Notes under the pieces: generated by a model | What the model was told of the DNA's origin: nothing | The model's database searches: none | Seen by the model: the letters and a program-made list of their open reading frames with translations, nothing else | Assembly: GCA_938030845.1 (NCBI GenBank) | Contig: CALHIC010000395.1 | Coordinates: forward strand, 1-5,017 | Length of the DNA stretch: 5,017 nucleotides | Source of the DNA: an uncultured Oribacterium sp. | GTDB taxonomy: Bacteria; Bacillota; Clostridia; Lachnospirales; Lachnospiraceae | Direction of reading: 5' to 3' | Made by a program: the position numbers and the translations under genes | Shown here: in pieces, positions 1-5,017 of the stretch | Layout of the letters: every line of letters starts with the position of its first letter | Position numbering within the stretch: the first letter of the stretch is position 1

Positions 1-43
1 CCTATTTCTATTTACTCTCATTAGTTAAAAATTTTTTATTAAA
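1..43. other. AT-rich spacer after flhA, no terminator seen
   Basis: The 43 bases beyond the flhA stop are strongly AT-rich and include the palindrome AAAAATTTTT at 27-36, but no GC-rich stem followed by a T-run in the minus direction. The purine-rich end (AGAAATAGG on the minus strand) could be the beginning of the leader of a further gene. In many Gram-positive bacteria flhF follows flhA, but nothing here identifies the next gene. Confidence 0.4.
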
Positions 44-2197
44 TTAAGCGGTTCCCTTTTCCTCCAGGTCATCCTCCAAACGAAGGCTTCCGATGGCCTG
101 AATCTGCACGTTGCTGGCTACCTCATTAAAGGAAAGCACCCGCACATTGGGATAGAACTGTTCTATCAGATGATAGAAATGAATGCGCATCACCTGGGAG
201 GTGAGGATTAGAGGAGGACTGGATAAATTATTAAACTTCCTGCTTTCCTCCGCCACCTGACGAATCAGACTCTGTAAGAGTTCCGGGCTTAAGGCCAGAT
301 AAAGGCCGTTTTCTCCTCTGGCCAAAGAATTCACCATGGTTCTCTCCAGGCCTGCATCCAGAGTAATAACCTTCATGTTACCGTCTTCACAATACATTCT
401 GGTAATGGTTCTCTTTAATGAAGCACGAACCTTTTCCACAATCTGATCCGTATCCTTCACCGGCAATCCGGTTTCGCTGATACATTCAAACATGGTCTCT
501 ACGATGGTTTCCAAATCCTTAATGGAAACCCCTTCTCGCAAAAGGGTAGTCAGTACCTTTTGCAAAAGATTGTAGCTGATGACTCCCGGAAAGGCTTCTT
601 CACAAAGCTCCGGTGCGGTTTTCTTTAAGTTTTCCACCAGACGAACCACTTCCTGTCTGGTCATCAACTCATAGGCATGCCGTTTAATGGTTTCCGATAA
701 GTGGGATAGCATTACAGACAGAGGATCGATAACGGTGTAACCGTAAAGCTCCGCCCTCTCCCGGTTTTCCGGTCGAATCCACTTGGAGGGGATACCGTAG
801 GCCGGCTCAATGGTTTCAATTCCGTCGATGGCATCCTCCACATCGTCCGGCTCCAGAGCCAGTACATAATCTGTCAGGATTTCACCCTTGGCGATTTCCT
901 CACCCTTAATCTTAATGCTGTATTCATTGGTTCCCAGGCTGGAGGAATCTCTTAAACGGATGGAGGGTACCACAAAGCCGATATCCTGGGCATACTGTCT
1001 TCGGAAAATGACGATTCTCTGAATCAATCTTCCTCCTACAGACTCGTCAGCCAGAGGAATCAGGCTGTAGCCAAAATCCATTTCAATGGGTTCCACCTGC
1101 AGGAGGTTATAGACGTTGTTAACATCCTTGAAGTAATCCTCCTCGGATTCCGCAGGAGCCGAAGCTGCTTCTCCCTGGGCTTCCTGGGGCTGGGGAGGCG
1201 CTTCCATACTGGGTAACAAACCTTCCCCTTCCGTCCTTGCCCGCTCCGGCTCTTCCTTGATTCTCTTTTCCAGGAAGTATCCTGCCGCGATAAAGCCTCC
1301 GGCAACAGGAAGAATCTGTAAAATCGGCATTCCCGGAATCAGCATCAGTACGCCCATGGCAATTCCCGTAATCATCATGGCACGGGGCTGCTGGGTGAAC
1401 TGCTTGGAAACGTCCTCATTTAAGGAGCCTTCGGATACTGCACGGGTTACAATCATACCGGTGGAAACGGAAATCAGAAGAGAAGGAATCTGTCCTACCA
1501 GACCGTCTCCCACGGTAGCAATAGAATAGGTAGAAAGCACGGTAGCCACCGGCTGTCCTGACTGGACAATACCGATAATACTACCACCCACCAGGTTGAT
1601 GGCGGTGGTAATGAGAGACATGACACCGTCTCCCTTTACAATCTTGGTAGCACCGTCCATGGAACCGTAGAAGTCGGATTCTCTCTGAATCTTCTCTCTT
1701 CGCTCTCTGGCCTGCTGCTCCGTAATCATACCGGAGGAAAGATCCGCATCAATGGCCATCTGCTTACCGGGCATCGCGTCCAATTTGAATCGGGCTGCTA
1801 CTTCGGATACACGCTCCGCACCCTTGGTAATAACGATAAACTGCATCAATACGATAATCAGGTAAATAATCAAACCTACTACCACGTTTCCTCGTACCAC
1901 GAAGTCTCCGAAGGCCTTAATAATCGCTCCGGAAGAACCGCCGTTGGTTAAGATATTTCTGGTTGTGGAAACGTTGATTCCCAAACGGAAAAGGGTGGTA
2001 ATTAAAAGTAAGGACGGGAAAATAGACAATTCCAGCGGTTCCCGAATCGTCATGGTAATCACTAGAATCATCATGGAAATGGCCATATTCACCACAATCG
2101 CCACGTCAACCATGATGGCGGGGAGGGGAATAATGAGGAGCAATATGAGAACCAGTACGAAAAGTACTACTCCATTTTGCAAAATGTTTTTAACCAT
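44..2197 (-). CDS. flhA: Flagellar export engine protein FlhA
   Basis: FlhA forms the nonameric ring of the flagellar export apparatus; its membrane part couples proton flow to export and its cytoplasmic part binds chaperone-substrate complexes. The 717-residue product is slightly longer than the usual 680-700. The N-terminal half has about eight hydrophobic segments up to residue 309. Between them lies the FHIPEP signature at 128-152 (ERVSEVAARFKLD, then PGKQMAIDAD), then the MDGATK..KGD segment (180-190) and the GDGLVGQIPSLLISVSTGM segment (230-248). A proline-, glutamate- and alanine-rich linker at about 313-355 leads to the cytoplasmic domain (about 360-705), with GYSLIPLAD, YGIPSKWI and LMTRQEV motifs. 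The ATG start lies eight nt inside the flhB 3' end, with AAGGAAG nine nt upstream, so translation is likely coupled. The extra length is mostly in the linker. The homologue SctV of virulence systems is excluded by context. Confidence 0.98.
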   Translation of the reverse strand: MVKNILQNGVVLFVLVLILLLIIPLPAIMVDVAIVVNMAISMMILVITMTIREPLELSIFPSLLLITTLFRLGINVSTTRNILTNGGSSGAIIKAFGDFVVRGNVVVGLIIYLIIVLMQFIVITKGAERVSEVAARFKLDAMPGKQMAIDADLSSGMITEQQARERREKIQRESDFYGSMDGATKIVKGDGVMSLITTAINLVGGSIIGIVQSGQPVATVLSTYSIATVGDGLVGQIPSLLISVSTGMIVTRAVSEGSLNEDVSKQFTQQPRAMMITGIAMGVLMLIPGMPILQILPVAGGFIAAGYFLEKRIKEEPERARTEGEGLLPSMEAPPQPQEAQGEAASAPAESEEDYFKDVNNVYNLLQVEPIEMDFGYSLIPLADESVGGRLIQRIVIFRRQYAQDIGFVVPSIRLRDSSSLGTNEYSIKIKGEEIAKGEILTDYVLALEPDDVEDAIDGIETIEPAYGIPSKWIRPENRERAELYGYTVIDPLSVMLSHLSETIKRHAYELMTRQEVVRLVENLKKTAPELCEEAFPGVISYNLLQKVLTTLLREGVSIKDLETIVETMFECISETGLPVKDTDQIVEKVRASLKRTITRMYCEDGNMKVITLDAGLERTMVNSLARGENGLYLALSPELLQSLIRQVAEESRKFNNLSSPPLILTSQVMRIHFYHLIEQFYPNVRVLSFNEVASNVQIQAIGSLRLEDDLEEKGTA

Positions 2198-3275
2198 CCC
2201 TGTTATCTTCCTTCGCTCTTTCTAAAATATCCTGTCTGTTTTCTTTCTGGTAGATATACACTAAGATTTCCGCTACAGCCCCGTAAAAATCTCCGGGGAT
2301 TTCTTTGCCCACATGACAAAGGGGGTACATCGCCCGGGCCAGAGGCTTATTCTCAATGGCCGTTACGCCATTGGCTTCTCCTACAGCCACAATTCTCAAG
2401 GCCAATTCATCCTGTCCCTTTGCCAACACCACCGGGGCGGTGTTTTTGTCCGGATCATACTTAATGGCAATAGCCAAGTGCTCCGGGTTTCGAATAATCA
2501 CATCCGCGTCCGGAACCTGCTGCATCATTCGCTGATTGGCTCTGGCACGCATTTGCTGCTTCATTCTACCCTTGATTTCCGGATTTCCTTCCAGCATCTT
2601 GTACTCGTCTTTTACTTCCTGTTTGGTCATCTTTAAGTTATTTTCATATTCCCACTTCTGATACATAAAGTCGAAAAGGGCAATAATCAAAAAGACTCCG
2701 CAAACCCTGGTAATCAGGTCGAACATCATGGACACCAGGGCCAGACTGGAATTTTGGATATCCATGTGCACCATCTTGGCAATGGGAATGATATCCGCCT
2801 TAATGATGGAATAGAGGAAATTAATGAGAATAATAATCTTCAAAATATTCTTCAATAATTCCACTACATTTTTCTTGGAAAAAATCCTTCCTAAGCCCTG
2901 CATGGGGTTTAGCTTGGAAAACTTAGGCGTTAATAATTTAAAACTGATGTTGAATCTGGTCTGTACCAAGCTGGCTATCACACCCAAAAACATCGTCACC
3001 AGCAATAAAGGCATGGCGGACTTCACAAAAAGCCAGGTGAATCTGAGATACAGTTTATTGGAAATGGGGCTGGGCTCATCTAAAAGCTCTAAAATATAGG
3101 AAAGAAAATTCCTCAAATCCTTATAGATGAAGGGCATCATAAAGCGGACAGCATAAAACACGCCGAATAAAACCGCTACAGTGACAATGTCTCTACTTTG
3201 AAAAACATTACCTTCCTTTCTGGCGTCACTTCGCTTTTTTTCGGAAGGCGCTTCGGTCTTGTCGCCGTCTGCCAC
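2190..3275 (-). CDS. flhB: Flagellar export switch protein FlhB, with variant NPEH cleavage motif
   Basis: FlhB is the membrane protein that controls the change from rod/hook to filament export; it cleaves itself between Asn and Pro of a conserved NPTH loop. The 361-residue product is of normal length. It shows the charged N-terminal DKTEAPSEKKRSDARKEG motif (5-22), four hydrophobic segments (about 28-50, 84-105, 140-160, 184-206), the basic linker with KQEVKDEYK (218-226), and a C-terminal domain with ENKPLARAMY (308-317), IPGDFYGAVAEIL (326-338) and a charged tail. The cleavage loop reads N263-P-E-H266, followed by LAIAIKYD, so Thr is replaced by Glu while Asn, Pro and His are kept. The start codon is GTG; it is preceded by AGAGAGGG at six nt, and an in-frame TAG lies upstream with no ATG in between. 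The gene follows fliR after an unusual 293-nt gap and overlaps flhA by eight nt. Confidence 0.96.
   Translation of the reverse strand: MADGDKTEAPSEKKRSDARKEGNVFQSRDIVTVAVLFGVFYAVRFMMPFIYKDLRNFLSYILELLDEPSPISNKLYLRFTWLFVKSAMPLLLVTMFLGVIASLVQTRFNISFKLLTPKFSKLNPMQGLGRIFSKKNVVELLKNILKIIILINFLYSIIKADIIPIAKMVHMDIQNSSLALVSMMFDLITRVCGVFLIIALFDFMYQKWEYENNLKMTKQEVKDEYKMLEGNPEIKGRMKQQMRARANQRMMQQVPDADVIIRNPEHLAIAIKYDPDKNTAPVVLAKGQDELALRIVAVGEANGVTAIENKPLARAMYPLCHVGKEIPGDFYGAVAEILVYIYQKENRQDILERAKEDNRDG
2207..2213 (-). promoter_or_regulatory. Ribosome binding site of flhA, inside flhB
   Basis: AAGGAAG on the coding strand lies within the last codons of flhB, nine nt before the flhA ATG. The two frames overlap by eight nt, so ribosomes finishing flhB end on top of the flhA start, a typical coupling arrangement. 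Confidence 0.65.
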
Positions 3276-3281
3276 TGTTAA

Positions 3282-3289
3282 CCCTCTCT
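3282..3289 (-). promoter_or_regulatory. Ribosome binding site of flhB (supports a GTG start)
   Basis: AGAGAGGG on the coding strand sits six nt before the GTG at 3275-3273. No ATG or TTG lies in frame between this GTG and the upstream in-frame TAG, and the next codons already encode the conserved FlhB N-terminus. The site therefore decides the start. Confidence 0.75.
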
Positions 3290-3323
3290 TTCCCCAGTAT
3301 TCCTATTCTTTTACATCCTGATG

Positions 3324-3342
3324 AGTTTAGCTAATGCTTTTC
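3324..3342 (-). repeat. Direct repeat, copy 2 (GAAAAGCATTAGCTAAACT)
   Basis: This is the second copy of the 19-bp direct repeat, differing at three positions from copy 1. In this copy the centre is the perfect 8-bp palindrome TTAGCTAA. It begins at about the position where transcription from the candidate promoter would start. Confidence 0.5.
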
Positions 3343-3349
3343 AATTCGT

Positions 3350-3374
3350 CTATAGGCAATTTCACCAGTTTTTA
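3350..3374 (-). promoter_or_regulatory. Candidate sigma-28 (FliA/SigD) type promoter ahead of flhB
   Basis: On the coding strand TAAA (3374-3371) is followed, after 13 nt, by GCCTATAG (3357-3350). The known motility sigma factor consensus is TAAA, about 15 nt, GCCGATAT/A. The -10 box therefore matches at six of eight positions, with the diagnostic GCC and ATA intact, and the -35 box is complete, but the spacer is about two nt short. Transcription would begin near 3342 and give a leader of roughly 65 nt before the flhB GTG. This is a reading by eye; in AT-rich DNA such a match can arise by chance. Confidence 0.3.
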
Positions 3375-3384
3375 AGTTTTTTTT

Positions 3385-3403
3385 AATTCAGCTTATGCTT
3401 TTC
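3385..3403 (-). repeat. Direct repeat, copy 1 (GAAAAGCATAAGCTGAATT)
   Basis: This 19-bp stretch recurs 61 nt further toward flhB with 16 of 19 bases identical, including the unbroken run GAAAAGCAT followed after one base by AGCT. The pair brackets the candidate promoter. Its role is unknown; it may be a relic of duplication or a paired binding site. Confidence 0.5.
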
Positions 3404-3540
3404 ACCTGAAAAATCAAAAGAAAAATTAAAAATATTCATTATTTCAATTCTTCTGATTTTAGGCTGTTTTTTCCTCTGCTTAAACTTGGCTGTTTCTCTT
3501 GCTATTTTACGGATTCTTAAATTTTCGAGCCCTTTTCCAC

Positions 3541-3586
3541 TTTTTTCTAAAGCGTCCCATAACTTTTTCTAAAGCAGTCCCATGAC
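3541..3586 (-). repeat. Imperfect 23-bp tandem duplication spanning the fliR stop codon
   Basis: Two adjacent 23-bp units read, on the coding strand, GTCATGGGACTGCTTTAG plus five A (3586-3564) and GTTATGGGACGCTTTAG plus six A (3563-3541). They differ by one substitution, one missing T in the middle and one extra A at the end. The first unit encodes the last FliR residues VMGLL and the TAG stop; the second lies wholly downstream and out of the fliR frame. The pattern looks like a slippage or short tandem duplication that has since drifted. Confidence 0.8.
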
Positions 3587-4321
3587 CTTATTCAGACTCT
3601 CAAAGGCAAATGCTATAAAGTCCTTCATCTTATCCGTAATGGGAATCAAAAGGAAGTAAAGCATGGAAAAGCCCAGAATGATTTTCAGCTGGAAGTTCAC
3701 CGCGAAAATGTTAATCTGGGGAATTATACGCATAAGAATACCCAAAGAAATCTCGGACATCAGCTCCAAGCCCATAATCGGGAAGGCCAGCTCCAAGCCC
3801 ATCTTCATAGACGCCACAAAGAGGGAAAGCATCAGCTTCGGCATCAATAAAAGCTTTATGGAAATTCCTCCAAAGGGATGGGTGTCAATGGTTTGGAACA
3901 AAAGCTCCAAAAACCGCAGATGCCCGTCCATGGAAAAAAATAAAAGCATCATAAAACCGTAGAAAAGTCCCGTACTCACTGTAGCCTGGGATCCGCTTTG
4001 GGGGTCGAAAACCTGGGCCATGTTTAAGCCCATGGAAAAGTCCATAATGGATGTGGCAAAACGCAGGCAGGTAAAGGCCAGCTCCATGGCAAAACCCAGA
4101 CAGAAGCCTACGAAAAGCTCCTTTAAAAGCATAAAGCCATACTCCAGAATACTTCCCGGCATATGATGAAGCTCTCCGCCGATATGCACATAGCAAATGG
4201 CGGAAAGCATAAAAATCAAAGCTGCCCTGGCACGACGGGGATAATCCGTTCTTCCAAAGACAGGATTAAAGGCAATGGCCCCTGTCATTCGCATGACAAT
4301 AAAGGAAAATAAGACCAGCAT
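3569..4321 (-). CDS. fliR: Flagellar export gate protein FliR
   Basis: FliR is the single-copy membrane protein that completes the FliP5-FliQ4-FliR1 export channel. Family features in order: an N-terminal VMRMTGAIAFNPVFGR segment (residues 9-24), KELFVGFCLGF (67-77), the D..MG......FDP stretch (94-107), a DGH motif (132-134), and PIMGLELMSEISLGILMRI followed by PQINIF and a LKIILGF helix (181-218). The product has 250 residues, slightly below the usual 255-265. The shortfall is at the N-terminus: alignment from memory suggests about 10 residues are missing before the first helix. The ATG is the only possible start, because an in-frame TGA lies seven codons upstream, and it has an ideal AGGAGG five nt away. 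Only one nt separates it from the fliQ stop, so translation is probably coupled. It ends in TAG inside a 23-bp tandem duplication, and the frame stays open for 61 codons beyond the stop. Confidence 0.95.
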   Translation of the reverse strand: MLVLFSFIVMRMTGAIAFNPVFGRTDYPRRARAALIFMLSAICYVHIGGELHHMPGSILEYGFMLLKELFVGFCLGFAMELAFTCLRFATSIMDFSMGLNMAQVFDPQSGSQATVSTGLFYGFMMLLFFSMDGHLRFLELLFQTIDTHPFGGISIKLLLMPKLMLSLFVASMKMGLELAFPIMGLELMSEISLGILMRIIPQINIFAVNFQLKIILGFSMLYFLLIPITDKMKDFIAFAFESLNKVMGLL

Positions 4322-4322
4322 A

Positions 4323-4589
4323 TTATCCTCCTGCCACCATTTTCATAATCATGGTAAAGAAATCCTGCATGGTCTTTAAGAGGGTTCCTCCCAAAACCGT
4401 CAGCATGATAATAATGGCAATAAGCTTCGGAACAAAGGTCAACGTCTGCTCATTGATGGAGGTTGCCGCCTGAAAGATGGCAATCACGATACCCAAAATC
4501 ATGCTCACCAAAAGGAAGGGCATGGCAATCCTTAGGGACAGCATAAAGGTTTGGTTCATAATATCTAAAATTTCCGCACTATCCAGCAT
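4323..4589 (-). CDS. fliQ: Flagellar export gate protein FliQ
   Basis: FliQ is the smallest membrane component of the flagellar export gate; four copies pack around the FliP-FliR core. The 88-residue product matches the usual length of about 88-90. It has two long hydrophobic segments, roughly residues 15-40 and 50-72, separated by the polar loop QAATSINEQTLTFVPK, which is the characteristic FliQ hairpin loop. The start ATG is supported by a purine-rich AAGGGG ribosome site six nt upstream, within the 15-nt gap after fliP. The last codons (GCA GGA GGA) together with the stop TAA also form the ribosome binding site of fliR. The same family includes SctS of virulence secretion systems, but the surrounding gene set makes the flagellar protein the clear choice. 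Confidence 0.96.
   Translation of the reverse strand: MLDSAEILDIMNQTFMLSLRIAMPFLLVSMILGIVIAIFQAATSINEQTLTFVPKLIAIIIMLTVLGGTLLKTMQDFFTMIMKMVAGG
4327..4332 (-). promoter_or_regulatory. Ribosome binding site of fliR, inside the end of fliQ
   Basis: A perfect AGGAGG lies within the last two sense codons of fliQ and the first base of the next position, five nt before the fliR ATG. The arrangement AGGAGGATAATATG places the fliQ stop inside the fliR initiation region, which fixes the fliR start and implies coupled translation. Confidence 0.85.
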
Positions 4590-4592
4590 TTT

Positions 4593-4602
4593 CTTCCCCT
4601 TT
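4593..4602 (-). promoter_or_regulatory. Ribosome binding site of fliQ
   Basis: The short fliP-fliQ spacer is almost entirely purine on the coding strand and reads AAAGGGGAAG, with its AAGGGG core six nt before the fliQ ATG. It supports that start and shows that fliQ is translated from its own site just after the fliP stop. Confidence 0.7.
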
Positions 4603-4604
4603 CC

Positions 4605-5017
4605 CTATCGGAAACTGTTGACCACACTGGAAAAAAGCAGGTTCCATCCATCTACGGTGATAAAAAGCAAAAGCTTAAAGGGCATAGACACCATGGCGGG
4701 AGGCAACATTACCATACCCATAGCCATCAAGGTGGTGGATACCACCACGTCAATTAAGAGGAAGGGCAGGTAAATCAAAAAGCCGGCAGTAAAGCCTCTT
4801 TTCAGCTCCGAAGTCATAAAAGCGGGGGTTACCACGGTTAAGGGATAATCCTTCGGATCCTTTTGCAGCTCCACCTTACTCATGGATACAAAACGATCCA
4901 ATGTGGCCTTTTCCGTATTCCGGAGCATAAACTCCTTCATATCCTTCCCCATTATATTTAAAGCCTCTTCCTGGGTAACCGTTCCCTTCTTATAAGGTTC
5001 ATAAGCCTCCGCATTAA
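4605..5017 (-). CDS. fliP: Flagellar export gate protein FliP, C-terminal part (5' end outside window)
   Basis: FliP is a membrane protein of the flagellar type III export gate; five copies, with FliQ and FliR, build the channel entry in the basal body. The frame stays open to the window edge, so the gene is cut, not short: 136 codons are visible of a family length near 250. The methionine at 4952 is internal, because the codons before it read NAEAYEPYKK...TQEEAL, which fits the FliP region ahead of the conserved FML..T segment. Visible residues 64-71 (PAFMTSEL), the hydrophobic stretch at about 75-94, and the closing LMAMGM, PFKLLLF and VDGWNLL blocks are diagnostic of the family. The methionine-rich loop reads GMVML where GMMML or GMMMV is usual. 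The gene ends in TAG, 15 nt before fliQ, with which it is presumably cotranscribed. Identity is very secure; only the start is unknown. Confidence 0.97.
   Translation of the reverse strand, partial: NAEAYEPYKKGTVTQEEALNIMGKDMKEFMLRNTEKATLDRFVSMSKVELQKDPKDYPLTVVTPAFMTSELKRGFTAGFLIYLPFLLIDVVVSTTLMAMGMVMLPPAMVSMPFKLLLFITVDGWNLLFSSVVNSFR

Larger units (their letters stand above)
3276..3568. other. AT-rich fliR-flhB intergenic gap without a convincing gene
   Basis: This 293-bp stretch separates two genes that are usually adjacent or nearly so. It is clearly more AT-rich than the flanking genes, and the coding-direction strand is rich in adenine. I see no known protein, tRNA or GC-rich hairpin with a T-run. 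It contains three direct-repeat pairs: the 23-bp tandem copy at the fliR end, AAACAGCC twice with a 26-nt offset (3488-3495 and 3462-3469, minus strand), and a 19-bp pair nearer flhB. It also contains a candidate sigma-28-type promoter. The fliR frame stays open to 3383. It could be a 5' leader for an internal flhB-flhA transcript, or degenerate sequence built by small duplications. Confidence 0.6.

Noticed and set aside
1..21. ATG at 21-19 on the minus strand as the start of the next gene
   Set aside because: The preceding bases are a run of A and T with no ribosome site, and the seven visible codons (MRVNRNR) do not match the start of FlhF or another expected neighbour.
26..41. AAAAATTTTT palindrome after flhA as a transcription terminator
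   Set aside because: It has no GC pairs and no separate loop or T-run; such a stem would be too weak to act as an intrinsic terminator.
1060..1305. Minus-strand alternate-frame open stretch inside flhA, and a similar one at 3885-4196 inside fliR
   Set aside because: Each is wholly contained in a well-supported gene in another frame, with low-complexity, basic or aromatic-rich content and no protein family features.
1257..1529. Plus-strand open frame opposite flhA, and similar frames at 1944-2225, 2177-2464, 2313-2636, 2824-3099, 3663-3962 and 4477-4773
   Set aside because: They lie antisense to securely identified genes, show no recognisable protein features, and are explained by the codon pattern of the real genes.
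3387..3410. TTCAG...CTGAA inverted repeat followed by an A-run in the fliR-flhB gap as a terminator
   Set aside because: The stem is only five base pairs with a 14-nt loop, and the minus-strand transcript continues with A, not U, so it does not fit an intrinsic terminator for this operon. Nothing in the plus direction needs terminating.
3507..3560. A 17-codon minus-strand frame starting ATG GGA CGC, very basic (nine Lys or Arg)
   Set aside because: It has no ribosome binding site, and its composition follows from A-rich DNA; the ATG is the duplicated copy of a fliR internal Met codon.
1..5017. A virulence-type (injectisome) secretion gate or another new system
   Set aside because: All five proteins have flagellar-type motifs (FHIPEP, FlhB N-terminal motif, FliP C-terminal block) and the flagellar order fliP-fliQ-fliR-flhB-flhA; no needle, translocon or effector gene is visible.

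Overview
This window holds the core of a bacterial flagellar type III export gate. Five genes lie on the minus strand and are transcribed from right to left in the order fliP (5' end cut off by the window edge), fliQ, fliR, flhB, flhA. The family calls rest on diagnostic motifs read from the translations: the FHIPEP signature of FlhA, the autocleavage loop of FlhB, the C-terminal LMAMGM...PFKLLLF..DGW block of FliP, and the length and membrane pattern of FliQ and FliR. Moderate base composition, strong AGGAGG-type ribosome binding sites, AT-rich spacers, and the gene order and protein style suggest a motile Gram-positive Clostridia member, possibly Lachnospiraceae. That placement is inference from sequence style; no database was searched.

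Layout by position: 4605-5017 is the C-terminal 136 codons of fliP; 4323-4589 is fliQ; 3569-4321 is fliR; 3276-3568 is a 293-bp AT-rich gap with no convincing gene; 2190-3275 is flhB with a GTG start; 44-2197 is flhA; 1-43 is the AT-rich start of the spacer to the next gene. The genes are packed tightly (15 nt, 1 nt and an 8-nt overlap) except for the fliR-flhB gap, which is conspicuous in an otherwise translationally coupled operon. The gap carries an imperfect 23-bp tandem duplication spanning the fliR stop codon, two further direct-repeat pairs, a 61-codon open stretch in the fliR frame, and a candidate sigma-28-type promoter.

How the genes work together, from established knowledge of the family: FliP, FliQ and FliR form the membrane-embedded entry portal of the export channel. 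FlhB wraps around its base and switches substrate class after cleaving itself. FlhA forms the nonameric export engine, whose cytoplasmic ring docks chaperone-substrate complexes. All five sit at the inner face of the flagellar basal body and export rod, hook and filament subunits.

I do not see an undescribed system here. The points worth a second look are departures from canonical residues in otherwise intact proteins (NPEH instead of NPTH in FlhB; Met-Val-Met instead of three methionines in FliP), the short N-terminus of FliR, and the repeat-bearing fliR-flhB gap.
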